Shown here: one piece after another, positions 45,609-54,186 of the stretch
Layout of the letters: each line of letters starts with the position of its first letter
Position numbering within the stretch: the first letter of the stretch is position 1
Assembly (NCBI GenBank): GCA_949372755.1
Contig: CASIBO010000005.1
Location: 186,001-250,000, forward strand
Reading direction: 5' to 3'
DNA from: UBA9926 sp018645765
GTDB taxonomy: Bacteria > Pseudomonadota > Gammaproteobacteria > Pseudomonadales > Azotimanducaceae
DNA length: 64,000 bases
The notes under the pieces: generated by a model
What the model was told of the DNA's origin: nothing
What the model saw: the letters and a program-made list of their open reading frames with translations, nothing else
Database searches by the model: none
Translations under genes and position numbers: made by a program

Positions 45609-46158
45609 ATTTTGCATTCGTGGTGTTAACCTTTATGTGTTCACCCGCGCTGATATACTCGGGAACCTGTACCACCAAACCTGTCTCGAGGGTTGCGGGC
45701 TTGGTTCTGGAGCTCGCGCTCGCGCCTTTTATGCCAGGCGCAGTATCCGCAATCAACAGCGTGACGGCTTGAGGCACCTCGATGGCGGCAATTTGATCGT
45801 CAATAACCAGCGCGGTGATATCGTCAAGGCCTTCTTTCAAATAACCCAATTGGTCCTCTACATCAGCACGATTCAAACTGTATTGGGTGTAATCTGAGAG
45901 CGCCATAAAGTGGTATTCATCGCCATCAATGTATGAAAATTGCACCGAGACCCTTTGGCAATCAATCGTTCCAAATTGCTCTTCACCCTTACTGCTCACC
46001 TCTTTTTTTAAGCCGGTCAGCAAATTCTTAAACCGCAACTTGTACAGGGTCACCGCCCCTCTTGAGGATGGGCTCTTGGTTTCGAGGTGTTTGAGTACGT
46101 GGGGGGCGCCCTCAATGTCAACCACGTCACCCCGCTTGATTTCGCTCGCTTTTGGCAT
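45592..46158 (-). CDS. efpL: Elongation factor P-like protein EfpL (YeiP)
   Basis: A three-domain EF-P relative that helps ribosomes through difficult sequences such as proline stretches. It matches E. coli YeiP (EfpL) closely: MPKASEIKRGDVV at the start, Arg33 at the loop tip in SPSSRGAV where EF-P usually carries a modified lysine, VQFSYIDGDEYHFM, and the block ETAPGIKGASAS-like DTAPGIKGASASSRT. 188 residues. AAGGAG precedes the ATG and a near-consensus promoter lies just upstream. Its 3' end overlaps the acyl-CoA synthetase gene on the other strand. Confidence 0.92.
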   Translation of the reverse strand: MPKASEIKRGDVVDIEGAPHVLKHLETKSPSSRGAVTLYKLRFKNLLTGLKKEVSSKGEEQFGTIDCQRVSVQFSYIDGDEYHFMALSDYTQYSLNRADVEDQLGYLKEGLDDITALVIDDQIAAIEVPQAVTLLIADTAPGIKGASASSRTKPATLETGLVVQVPEYISAGEHIKVNTTNAKFMSRA

Positions 46159-46181
46159 CAGGCTCTCCTTAACAATCCCTG

Positions 46182-46210
46182 ATTATAGACGGCATGCACT
46201 TTCAACCCAA
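46182..46210 (-). promoter_or_regulatory. Strong sigma70-like promoter of efpL
   Basis: On the minus strand TTGGGT (46205-46210) and a perfect TATAAT (46182-46187) are exactly 17 bases apart, 23 bases before the efpL ATG. The promoter overlaps the first codons of the divergent DUF3820 gene. Confidence 0.65.
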
Positions 46211-46433
46211 TGACTTAGAAGCCGTTGCCAACGTCACCATGCCGTTTGGAAAGTTCAAAGGCACTCGGATTCATCGGCTGCCAGAGGCGTATTTAATCTG
46301 GTTTTCCGAAAGAGGCTTCCCAACGGGCCAACTTGGCACCCTCATGAACCTTGCCTTGACGCTTAAAATCGATGGCCTTGAGCATCTAACCCGACCGCTT
46401 GAACGACCCTCGCGTCGCGAGAACCCATCCTAA
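46194..46433 (+). CDS. DUF3820 family protein
   Basis: A 79-residue cytoplasmic protein. MPFGKFKGTRIHRLPEAYL followed by WFSERGFPTGQLG is the DUF3820 signature. In Pseudomonas a member has been described as a quorum-sensing-linked virulence factor; its biochemical role is unknown and not inferable here. The ATG has no clear ribosome site, and the start lies inside the divergent efpL promoter, so the two are likely to affect each other. Confidence 0.8.
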   Translation: MHFQPNDLEAVANVTMPFGKFKGTRIHRLPEAYLIWFSERGFPTGQLGTLMNLALTLKIDGLEHLTRPLERPSRRENPS

Positions 46434-46757
46434 CCCAAATGTGGAAGACGCCTGCAAGCCCAGCCAGCGCACGCCTTCGTGTGGTGCGGGTTGAAACCGC
46501 ACCGCGATTAAGACCCATTCATGGCCTTGCGCCGCCCATAACCCACGTTTTTGTAACCCGAACCACATGACGCGGCGTTTTACCGTTAAGCCGCTCGACT
46601 CGGCTGCTGAAACTTTTACCGTCTAACCGCTTTTTGTTCCTTTCCGCTTAAGCCTTTCGCAATCGAGCCTGCACCTCGGCCAATGACGAATCGATGGAAT
46701 TTGACGCCAGCACCACCAGCTAGGACAATCAGGGCAACTTTTTTCAGAGCAGTCCTT
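46434..46757. other. Non-coding stretch, 324 bases
   Basis: I see no gene that I can support. A minus-strand frame ending at 46386 has some protein character but overlaps the DUF3820 gene, lacks a ribosome site and matches nothing I know. No strong hairpin or promoter stands out. Confidence 0.4.
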
Positions 46758-47048
46758 ATGGCAATTGGTATCATCGCAACCCTCGAAATCAAAGCAGGCC
46801 AACAAGCCGCCTTCGAAGCCATCTTTTTAGAATTGAGTGCCCTGGTGCGGGCCCATGAACCGGGCAACCACTTTTACGCACTCCACAAGAGCCGCGCGTC
46901 CGACACCACTTACGTGGTCCTTGAACAATATGCGGATGACGCGGCACTACAAGCGCACAATCAAACCGAGTACTTCAAGCGACTTGGCGGCGCCATGGGG
47001 CCACACATGGCCGGACGCCCAAAAATAGAAATGCTGGATGCGGTTTAG
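46758..47048 (+). CDS. Antibiotic biosynthesis monooxygenase (ABM)-like small protein
   Basis: A 96-residue dimeric ferredoxin-like fold protein, related to YgiN-type quinol monooxygenases. IIATLEIKAGQQAAFEAIFLEL opens the domain, HFYALHKSR and YVVLEQYADDAALQAH form the central strands, and the H-x-x-T-E-Y-F-K helix closes it. I start it at ATG 46758 because the domain begins there; the preceding 25 codons of open frame are not family-like. Function in quinone or aldehyde handling is typical of relatives but unproved. Confidence 0.8.
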   Translation: MAIGIIATLEIKAGQQAAFEAIFLELSALVRAHEPGNHFYALHKSRASDTTYVVLEQYADDAALQAHNQTEYFKRLGGAMGPHMAGRPKIEMLDAV

Positions 47049-47098
47049 AAACTGCGATAATGCTTGAGTTGCGCTACCTAATTAGGCAGATAGGCCTC

Positions 47099-48121
47099 TT
47101 AGCTTAACCGCTCAACCAACCAGGGCAACGAGCGATCCATCCGATAGTCGATACCCGAATGGGTATCGTCGAAGGTCTCGAATTCGTGATCTATATTCAG
47201 GGCCTCGCAACGCGCACTAAACTTTCGGGCACCATAGAGCAAATGGTATTGGTCTCTTAGACCGCAATCAAGAAACAACCCTTTCAGCGCCCGCAAATTT
47301 TCCTGAGCCGCTAACCGCTCGAGCCCAACAATCGGGTCAAAGGCTTGCCAGGCAGCCCATCTGTCATCATCCCTTTCGCAGGTTTGCAGATCCACTGGCA
47401 ACCGAACGCCAAAGGGTGCATCCGCATCAGGATCGTACGACGCCGCCATCGCAAACGTCATCAAAACGTGCATCTCGCCGCCGGCTATGCGCCGGCGGCG
47501 ATGGAGGCGTTCTATGTAACCCGGGACACTCAACCCGCTCTGGGTCAAGGCTAAGAGCACCTCAGGGAATTCTCGGCCGTAACACAACTCAAAATCCATA
47601 TCACCGGAATGACACACCACAGCCCCCCAATGCTCACCGTGATGAAGTGCTTGATGAAGTGCGCCGTAGCCACCACTGGATTTACCAAAAAGCCCTCGAC
47701 CACCGGGTTCTGTGATGACTGGATATCGCGCTTCAACGGCTGGCACTAAGACCTCATGCAGCCAGCGCGCCCACTGCCCCATCGCAATTGAGTCAACATA
47801 TTGATTACCCCCCAGAGACGTAAAACAATCTGGAAACACATAAACTGCCGGCGCTAGGACCCCCTCATTCATAAGCCGATCGATCCGCTGGGGTAGCGTT
47901 TCGCCAAACCCCTTCCAAGCAAGATGAGATAAGCCACTGCCTGTAAAACCCGCCAGATCGATGAGCAACGGGTAGCGCTCACCCGGGCGGCACGCTTGCG
48001 GGACATAAACCCCAACCGTCCGCGCGGTCGGATCCCCCAACAAATTTTCGAGTAAGGGGTGCCCTTCGGTTTCAAAAAATTCGAGTTGTCCTTTTGGCGG
48101 GCTAAAGGCATGTACTGGCAT
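47099..48121 (-). CDS. Esterase-like alpha/beta hydrolase (putative esterase family)
   Basis: A 340-residue hydrolase of the esterase-D/tributyrin-esterase type. The nucleophile elbow LFGKSSGGYGAL contains GxSxG; LLIDLAGFTGSG and YVFPDCFTSLGGNQY lie before it, and a histidine in FDDTHSGIDYRM near the end completes the likely triad. There is no signal peptide. ATG 48121 has GAGGAG at a good distance and is preferred to the TTG one codon earlier. It follows the RND efflux operon on the same strand after 26 bases, so it may be its last gene. Confidence 0.83.
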   Translation of the reverse strand: MPVHAFSPPKGQLEFFETEGHPLLENLLGDPTARTVGVYVPQACRPGERYPLLIDLAGFTGSGLSHLAWKGFGETLPQRIDRLMNEGVLAPAVYVFPDCFTSLGGNQYVDSIAMGQWARWLHEVLVPAVEARYPVITEPGGRGLFGKSSGGYGALHQALHHGEHWGAVVCHSGDMDFELCYGREFPEVLLALTQSGLSVPGYIERLHRRRRIAGGEMHVLMTFAMAASYDPDADAPFGVRLPVDLQTCERDDDRWAAWQAFDPIVGLERLAAQENLRALKGLFLDCGLRDQYHLLYGARKFSARCEALNIDHEFETFDDTHSGIDYRMDRSLPWLVERLS

Positions 48122-48147
48122 CAAAACTCCTCACAGTGGTTTCAGCG

Positions 48148-51100
48148 TCAAACACTTGATTCCGTCGCGACGGCGGGAGACCGCAACCCAGATCTCAGAC
48201 CGCCAATATCCTCAAAAACCCGATAAATGGCCGGGACAACCAACAAGGTGATCACCGTTGCAAACGTGACCCCGAACGCAAGGGAGACCGCCATGGGCAC
48301 CAGAAACTGAGCCTGAACACTGGTATTGAACATCAGCGGCATCAGGCCAACAAAAGTGGTCAGTGACGTCAGAATGATCGGGCGGCAGCGGGTCACTGCG
48401 GCATTGACCACCGCATTATCTAAACTCTCGCCCTCTGACACCAGCCGGTTTACCGTATAGGTTAGAATCAAACTGCTGTTGACCACGACCCCCGCGGCCG
48501 CAATCATCCCGAGAATAGACATCATGGCGAGGCCCGCAACAAGATCAAACTGCTTCATGATTTGGTGCCCCCAAATCGCCCCAACATAGGCAAAGGGAAT
48601 GACGCTCATGATCATGAGCGGCTGAATGTAGGAATGCAGTGGAATGGCCAGCAGCGCATAGATCACAAACAAGGCGATCAAAAAAGGAAAGACCAGACTC
48701 ACTAAATATTCGCCGCTCTGGCGTTGCTCGCCCTCAAGACTGAGCGCGACCCTTGGATGATCTTTTAAGAGGTCATTGAGATAACCGCGGCTCAGATCAC
48801 TCAGCACCTCCTCGGCCGTAATGACACTTCGATCCACATCAGCTGTGACGCTCACCACCCGACGGGCATCGGTGCGGTTAATACTCGCATAACCGCGTCC
48901 CAGTTCGGCCTCCGCAACCGTTGCAAACGGAATCTCTGAGCCGGCCGGCGTTCGGACGCGCATCCGGTCGAGGGCCCCAACGCTACGCCGTTCAGAATCG
49001 GTATAGCGCACCATCACCCGAACATCGTCTCGACCTCTTTGAATGCGCTGCGCCTCCTCACCATAAAAAGCTTGCCGAACCTGGCTGGCCAATTGTGCAA
49101 GAGACAAACCCGCGGCGTCGCCCTCGGGTTTCATCGATAATTTAAGTTCCTGCTTACCCGAACGAAACGAATCAGTAATATCGATCACGCCCGGGTAACT
49201 CGAGAGTTTCAGCCGCAACGCCGCGGCGATTTCCCGAAGCTCACCGACGTTCTCGCCCGACAACTGAATATCAATCGCATTGCCTACCGTGAACAACGAG
49301 CTATTGAACTTCAATTCCACCGCTCCGGGAATTGAGCCGGCCTGCTCACGCCAAAGATTGGCAATCGTTCTGGTATCAAGCGTACGCGCCTGACTGGGCG
49401 TCAGTTGCAAGGTCACCTCACCTAAATGGCCGCCGCCAGAGCTGCCCCCACCCGAACTACCTGGGCCACCGCCACCACGACTTGACGGCTGATTGCCCAC
49501 CGCCGATAAAATGTGCGTGACGGGCGGCGCATCCGGGAACTGCGCCGCAAGCTCCTCGGCAAGCGCCTCGGCAGACTGCTCAAGGTAGAGCACCGCATCC
49601 GCCGTTACGGCGGCCGAGGTCCCCAAAGGCATGGTCAACTGCGCGATCGCTTGATCAGACGCCAGCGGCGGAAAAAACGAAAACGGCAATCGGCCACTAG
49701 CAATGACGCCCAAACCGGATAGGAAAAACACGAAGGCCAGAGCAAGGGTTGTGTATCTTGCGGAGACGGCCTGCGCGACCACCCGGCGAAAGCGCGTATT
49801 AATAAAGGCTTCAACCGCCTCGGAAAACCGTTCTTGGGCACGCACCAGGCGCGTTGCAATGCCTTGAGATAAGGAGAAAGCGTGCATCAGGATCATGAGC
49901 GACACCACGCCGACGGCCAGTCCAATATAACTTGAGACATCCCAAGCAAATTCCAACAATAAGATCCCCACTACCGGCACCAACAAGAGATAGATTTCTC
50001 CTGCTTCGGTTTTGACGTCTTGATGCCCTAAGTGTGCCGGCAGTATCAATTGGGATTCGATCAACGAAAAAATCAAGCAGCAAATGACAACTGTTGCGAT
50101 CACCGCGCCGATTTGGCCCGAAGTCCCAACACCCTGCAGCATGGGCACAAAGGCGCAGATCGTTGTTAGCACCCCGAAGATCACCGGTACTGATATTTTT
50201 TGCGTCCCGAGCACCGCGCCTTCGAGCAGTGTCCGGCTCTTGCGTTGCTCGGCGAAGACATTCTCACCCACCACGATCGCGTCATCGACCATGATGCCAA
50301 GCACGAGAATGAAGCCAAACAACGAAATGCCATCGATGGACAATCCAAGGTAGTTTGTTAGATATAAAGCGCCCAAAAACGCCACCGGCACACCAATACT
50401 CACCCAAAAGGCGAGCCTTGGACGCAAGAACAAGGCCAGCAAGATCAAAACCATCAAAAATCCCTGACGCGCACTATCTAGCAAAGTACTCAGTCGATCT
50501 CTAAGCAATCTTGAATTATCGTTCCACACCGTCAGCGTGACGCCCTCGGGTAAGCCGCCGGGGGCTGTTTCTAAATACCGGTTCACTTCCTCTGTGATCT
50601 TCAGGATATCCTGGTCGCCGACCCGAGACACTCGAATGATCGCAGCCGGCTCCCCATCAAAGCGTAAGGCTTGGTCGGTGTCTTCAAACCCATCCGAGAC
50701 GGTTGCTACATCTTTCAAGAACACTCGCCGGCCTTCCGCATCACTGCTTAGGAGTAAATTTTCAAACTCCTCACCGCTATAAGCCTGGCCTTGGGTTCGC
50801 AATAAAATTTCACCATCACTGGTTTTGATGGCCCCACCCGGAACATCTAACGATTGACGTCGAATCACGCTCGCAACTTGATTCAAGGTCAACCCATTGC
50901 GCTGCAGAGAGGCCTCGGACACCTCGACCGATACTTCGTACGGCCGCGTATTAATCAACGCAACCTGCGTAATACTCGGCAGTGCCCCAATATCGTCTCG
51001 TACGCGTTGCCCGAGCACCTTGAGCGCACGTTCATCGTTCGGTCCCGTGATCGCAATGTCCATCACGCTGCGAACGCTCGTAATCAAGTTAATGACGGGC

Positions 51101-51474
51101 TTTTCCGTCTCCGTCGGGAGGGTATCAATCGCATCGACGCGATTTTTAACATCATCCAGTGCTTTCGACTTGTCGGTGTCTTCAAACAGTTCAACCGACA
51201 CCGTACAGATCCCCTCATTGGCGGCCGACCGGATCTCCTTAACCCCTTCAACGCCCTCCAACTCTTCTTCGATCCGCACGCACACACCCTGCTCAACCTC
51301 TTCAGGCGCCGCGCCAAGATACAAAATCGACACCGTAATGATTGGGACGTCGATGTCCGGGAAAGATTTTTGCGGCATCGACAGAAGCGCCGAAGCACCA
51401 AAAAGGACGACTAAAATGAGCAGCAAATTGGCAGCGATATGATTTTCGGCAAACCAAGCAATAACCGTTTTCAT
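48148..51474 (-). CDS. RND efflux pump inner-membrane permease (HAE1-type)
   Basis: A proton-driven multidrug exporter of 1108 residues. The N-terminal helix (AENHIAANLLLILVVLFG), the porter domains and the TM4 motif GIMVDDAIVVGENV with the proton-relay aspartate pair are typical. Two things are odd. A Gly/Ser-rich run (SRGGGGPGSSGGGSSGGG, about residues 659-678) interrupts the second periplasmic domain. Residues about 490-535 add hydrophobic segments (LLLVPVVGILLLEF, YIGLAVGVVSLMILMHAF) between TM6 and TM7, beyond the usual twelve helices. The ATG overlaps the adaptor stop by four bases. No outer-membrane TolC-like gene is present. Confidence 0.92.
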   Translation of the reverse strand: MKTVIAWFAENHIAANLLLILVVLFGASALLSMPQKSFPDIDVPIITVSILYLGAAPEEVEQGVCVRIEEELEGVEGVKEIRSAANEGICTVSVELFEDTDKSKALDDVKNRVDAIDTLPTETEKPVINLITSVRSVMDIAITGPNDERALKVLGQRVRDDIGALPSITQVALINTRPYEVSVEVSEASLQRNGLTLNQVASVIRRQSLDVPGGAIKTSDGEILLRTQGQAYSGEEFENLLLSSDAEGRRVFLKDVATVSDGFEDTDQALRFDGEPAAIIRVSRVGDQDILKITEEVNRYLETAPGGLPEGVTLTVWNDNSRLLRDRLSTLLDSARQGFLMVLILLALFLRPRLAFWVSIGVPVAFLGALYLTNYLGLSIDGISLFGFILVLGIMVDDAIVVGENVFAEQRKSRTLLEGAVLGTQKISVPVIFGVLTTICAFVPMLQGVGTSGQIGAVIATVVICCLIFSLIESQLILPAHLGHQDVKTEAGEIYLLLVPVVGILLLEFAWDVSSYIGLAVGVVSLMILMHAFSLSQGIATRLVRAQERFSEAVEAFINTRFRRVVAQAVSARYTTLALAFVFFLSGLGVIASGRLPFSFFPPLASDQAIAQLTMPLGTSAAVTADAVLYLEQSAEALAEELAAQFPDAPPVTHILSAVGNQPSSRGGGGPGSSGGGSSGGGHLGEVTLQLTPSQARTLDTRTIANLWREQAGSIPGAVELKFNSSLFTVGNAIDIQLSGENVGELREIAAALRLKLSSYPGVIDITDSFRSGKQELKLSMKPEGDAAGLSLAQLASQVRQAFYGEEAQRIQRGRDDVRVMVRYTDSERRSVGALDRMRVRTPAGSEIPFATVAEAELGRGYASINRTDARRVVSVTADVDRSVITAEEVLSDLSRGYLNDLLKDHPRVALSLEGEQRQSGEYLVSLVFPFLIALFVIYALLAIPLHSYIQPLMIMSVIPFAYVGAIWGHQIMKQFDLVAGLAMMSILGMIAAAGVVVNSSLILTYTVNRLVSEGESLDNAVVNAAVTRCRPIILTSLTTFVGLMPLMFNTSVQAQFLVPMAVSLAFGVTFATVITLLVVPAIYRVFEDIGGLRSGLRSPAVATESSV

Positions 51475-52652
51475 CGCAGGCTCACCTCAGCATTGGTTTC
51501 GACAATACGGACCTGCATCCCCTCGACGGCATCATCCATTGCGGACAAGCAGACTCGGTCGCCATCAGACAGCCCATCACCAATCAAAACCCAATCCCCC
51601 TCTCGTCGAACGACCTTGACGCTCGCACGGCGAAGCCGCTGTTCCGCATCGATCAAAAACACGGCGCTGTCCCCTCGAAGTGCGGTTCTAGGCAATTTCA
51701 CAACGCCCGGCAGCCTTCGGCCCAAAATTTCCGCTTCCACAAACAGTCCGACCGCCAAAGGCGCCCCCCCAGCGCTCGTTTGGTAGGGTGCTTTGATTCG
51801 GGCAACCAAATTCACCATGCGGGTCACCGCGTCAATCTCGCCCTCAGTTCGAACCACCTCGCCTTCCCAGCGCTGAACCTCACCGGCGAAATTAGCACTC
51901 AATGTGACTTTAGGCCGCGCCGTCTCGGCAATGCCCTGCTCCGATAAAGTCACGTCTAAATAAGCCAGTTCTTGATCTTGGATTGGCAACCGGACTTCGG
52001 CGTAATCAGTCGCATAAAGCGTCGCAACCGCCACGCCCTTAGAAACATATTGGCCCACATCTATTTTTTCGCTACGCACTCGACCTTGATAGGGCGCGAC
52101 CACGCGGGTTCGCGTAAGGTCTCGCTGAGCGCCTTCCAATCGAGCGGCTGCTTCTCGATAGCCCGCCTTGGCGAACTGTAGGCGCTTTAACGCCTCATCC
52201 TCGAGCGCTTGGCTGGCGGCCTGACGTTGCTTCAAGTCGAGCTGGCGGTCATAGTCCTTCTGCGCAAAATTGACTTCACTCGCCGCTTTGGCAAGCGCCG
52301 CGCTCGCCAGTTCCAGCGCAATTTTATAATCGCTGGGGTCAATCTCGAAAAGGACTTCGCCGACGTCAAAAAATCCGCCGGTCACCATGCCTTGCGCCGC
52401 GCTGATAATGCGACCGGACACTTCAGAGACTAAATCGGTTTCACTGCGCGGCTCGACCGTGCCAAAAGCGCCAGCAGTTAACTGCAAAGCCTGTATCTCA
52501 ACCACTTGGCTTTGCACCAGCGGTTTTATCGGTACTGGCGGCCTGGAGTCCAGTTTTGGTCCGGTTTTCATTAAAATGATACACAACACGAACCCAAATC
52601 CAGCCACTACAACTGGGACTAAAACGGGTTTTATACGGGCGATCGAAATCAT
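51471..52652 (-). CDS. RND efflux periplasmic adaptor (membrane fusion protein)
   Basis: Links the permease to an outer-membrane channel. One N-terminal membrane anchor (VLVPVVVAGFGFVLCIILM) without a lipobox, then a barrel-sandwich half (GTVEPRSETDLVSEVSGRI), an alpha-helical hairpin of coiled-coil character (about residues 105-180), the second lipoyl half (RVVAPYQGRV) and a beta-barrel domain. 393 residues, normal. ATGA overlaps join it to the regulator upstream and the permease downstream. Confidence 0.9.
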   Translation of the reverse strand: MISIARIKPVLVPVVVAGFGFVLCIILMKTGPKLDSRPPVPIKPLVQSQVVEIQALQLTAGAFGTVEPRSETDLVSEVSGRIISAAQGMVTGGFFDVGEVLFEIDPSDYKIALELASAALAKAASEVNFAQKDYDRQLDLKQRQAASQALEDEALKRLQFAKAGYREAAARLEGAQRDLTRTRVVAPYQGRVRSEKIDVGQYVSKGVAVATLYATDYAEVRLPIQDQELAYLDVTLSEQGIAETARPKVTLSANFAGEVQRWEGEVVRTEGEIDAVTRMVNLVARIKAPYQTSAGGAPLAVGLFVEAEILGRRLPGVVKLPRTALRGDSAVFLIDAEQRLRRASVKVVRREGDWVLIGDGLSDGDRVCLSAMDDAVEGMQVRIVETNAEVSLR

Positions 52653-53311
52653 GCGACATCCTTATTAACATCACTAACCGATGGCCCTTGTTGGAAACCA
52701 TCTACCGAAAAATTAAGTAACCGGTCAAACGAAACCTCGGTTGCTGGCGCCGGCCCAAAGAGACGCTCCGAAGGTCGCAGCACCGTCAAATTCAAGGCCC
52801 CCACAACGAACGAAAATTTCTGGGCAATCAGGGCCCGGTCTTGCTCTGGGAAACACGCTGCCGCAGCCACAACGAACTGCTCTATCACATCGCTAAAAAC
52901 AAAATTTAACAGGGGTTCAACGACGTCAGCCGGCTCTGTCATCACACGGCCCATAAGACGTCGGGCGGGCGCTTCATGCTCATTAAAGAAAACGGGCCAT
53001 AAAAACGCATGAAGAATGGCCCTAATGGATTCGGCCCGTCGTTCAGGCACGGCCGCTAGACGCAGTCGGCGGGACGTGTTGATCGGCGCTATGCGGCGAA
53101 TCAGTACCGCTTCTAACAAACCTTGCTTGGAACCAAAGTGGTAACCCATCGCTGCGATATTCACGCAAGCCCTGTCAGCGATGCCCCGAGCGGACATCCC
53201 CGCATAACCGGCATCGATGAACAATGCCTCGGCTGCATTCAACAATCGCGCCTGCGTGTCCTTCGTTTCACACGAAACTTCCCGCGGCTTTCTGGCGCTA
53301 TTTCCACTCAT
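52649..53311 (-). CDS. TetR/AcrR-family transcriptional regulator
   Basis: A 220-residue repressor that probably controls the efflux operon it heads. The N-terminal helix-turn-helix reads LLNAAEALFIDAGYAGMSARGIADRA followed by IAAMGYHFGSKQGLL, the standard TetR pattern; the C-terminal ligand domain resembles the CerR-type group. The adaptor ATG overlaps its stop. A perfect 16-base palindrome about 210 bases upstream (53523-53538) is a possible but rather distant operator. Confidence 0.88.
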   Translation of the reverse strand: MSGNSARKPREVSCETKDTQARLLNAAEALFIDAGYAGMSARGIADRACVNIAAMGYHFGSKQGLLEAVLIRRIAPINTSRRLRLAAVPERRAESIRAILHAFLWPVFFNEHEAPARRLMGRVMTEPADVVEPLLNFVFSDVIEQFVVAAAACFPEQDRALIAQKFSFVVGALNLTVLRPSERLFGPAPATEVSFDRLLNFSVDGFQQGPSVSDVNKDVA

Positions 53312-53522
53312 ATTTTGCGTCCTGCTCGCGATGGACCGTCATAAACCAGGCCGGGTTGCCGCATCCCGCGCTTGGCGGCAATTTGAATTTGACCTTCGAC
53401 CCGGATCATACGGCGTCCCACCTTGTATTTAAACGATCGTTTGAACTTAATCTATGTACGCGGCACGCTCGCCATTAGATTCAGGGCGGGCAATCAATGG
53501 ATCGGAGCTGTTGACTACATCA

Positions 53523-53538
53523 TGCGCTGCGCAGCGCA
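53523..53538. promoter_or_regulatory. Perfect 16-base palindrome in a 324-base gap
   Basis: TGCGCTGCGCAGCGCA is a perfect palindrome. The gap 53312-53635 otherwise holds nothing recognisable. It is downstream of the DUF3293 gene and upstream of tetR on the same strand, so it may be an operator for the TetR protein or part of a transcript end. There is no T-run. Confidence 0.35.
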
Positions 53539-53635
53539 CGAATTGGCGACCCAAAATTTTCTGAATCACCTGAATTAAGGATCGTGTCCTGCTAGGTGTT
53601 CAGCCGGCCCAATGACATCGAATCACACGGCCAGG

Positions 53636-54052
53636 TTAATCCGACCAGATGACACTCGCACAACCATTGGGCGGAATATCAACCCAAGCGAATTGATCAA
53701 ATTCTTGCGCCCAGCGGCTTGCCACCTGAGCGTCTAAATCGAATACCAGATAACAATCCTGCGCCCAAGACTGCACGGCATTTTCATGGCGTGCGACAAA
53801 ATAATTTAATCTAGCATGCTCAATTTTTGATAATAATTGCATTCGACGATCCAAATTCTCATCTTCGGTCAGCTTTTGGCCAAGCGGATTGGATGCGGAA
53901 ATCAAACAAGCAGACTGCGCGTTGAAGCTGGCTAGCAGCAGCGCCAACCCCTGATGACTCACCCCAATTTGAAACACGATCGGCGGATCATCATCAATGA
54001 CGTAATCCGCCGTTTCATAAATCGTGCGCTGTGCGGGAAGAGTCGTAATCAT
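53636..54052 (-). CDS. DUF3293-family protein
   Basis: A 138-residue cytoplasmic protein. The central SACLISASNPLGQKLTEDEN and the following RMQLLSKIE helix match the DUF3293 pattern (aromatic/small residue, then I-T/S-A-x-N-P), preceded by YETADYVI. No enzymatic motif is apparent and the family has no known function. It is divergent from the diguanylate cyclase gene. Confidence 0.7.
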   Translation of the reverse strand: MITTLPAQRTIYETADYVIDDDPPIVFQIGVSHQGLALLLASFNAQSACLISASNPLGQKLTEDENLDRRMQLLSKIEHARLNYFVARHENAVQSWAQDCYLVFDLDAQVASRWAQEFDQFAWVDIPPNGCASVIWSD

Positions 54053-54082
54053 GAAAAAAGTCTCGTTTGGGTGGCATTAACA

Positions 54083-54109
54083 CCTTGTACTGTTAACATT
54101 GTACCAAGG
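54083..54109. promoter_or_regulatory. Candidate operator in the divergent gap DUF3293 / diguanylate cyclase
   Basis: CCTTGTAC (54083-54090), the palindrome TGTTAACA (54091-54098) and TTGTACCAAGG (54099-54109) form an imperfect dyad and contain a direct repeat of TTGTAC. Its place between two divergent starts suits a regulator site. The protein is unknown. Confidence 0.35.
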
Positions 54110-54186
54110 CTGCATCGACTCAGGTCAAATCCATTGACCCCGCATGCCAAGCACGCCTTTGAAAAAACAGGTCTAAACAGAAATTC

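Noticed and set aside
46386..46568. Minus-strand 60-codon frame with protein-like segments (HEWVLIAVRFQPAPHEGVRW)
   Set aside because: It overlaps the end of the DUF3820 gene, has no ribosome site and resembles no family I know.
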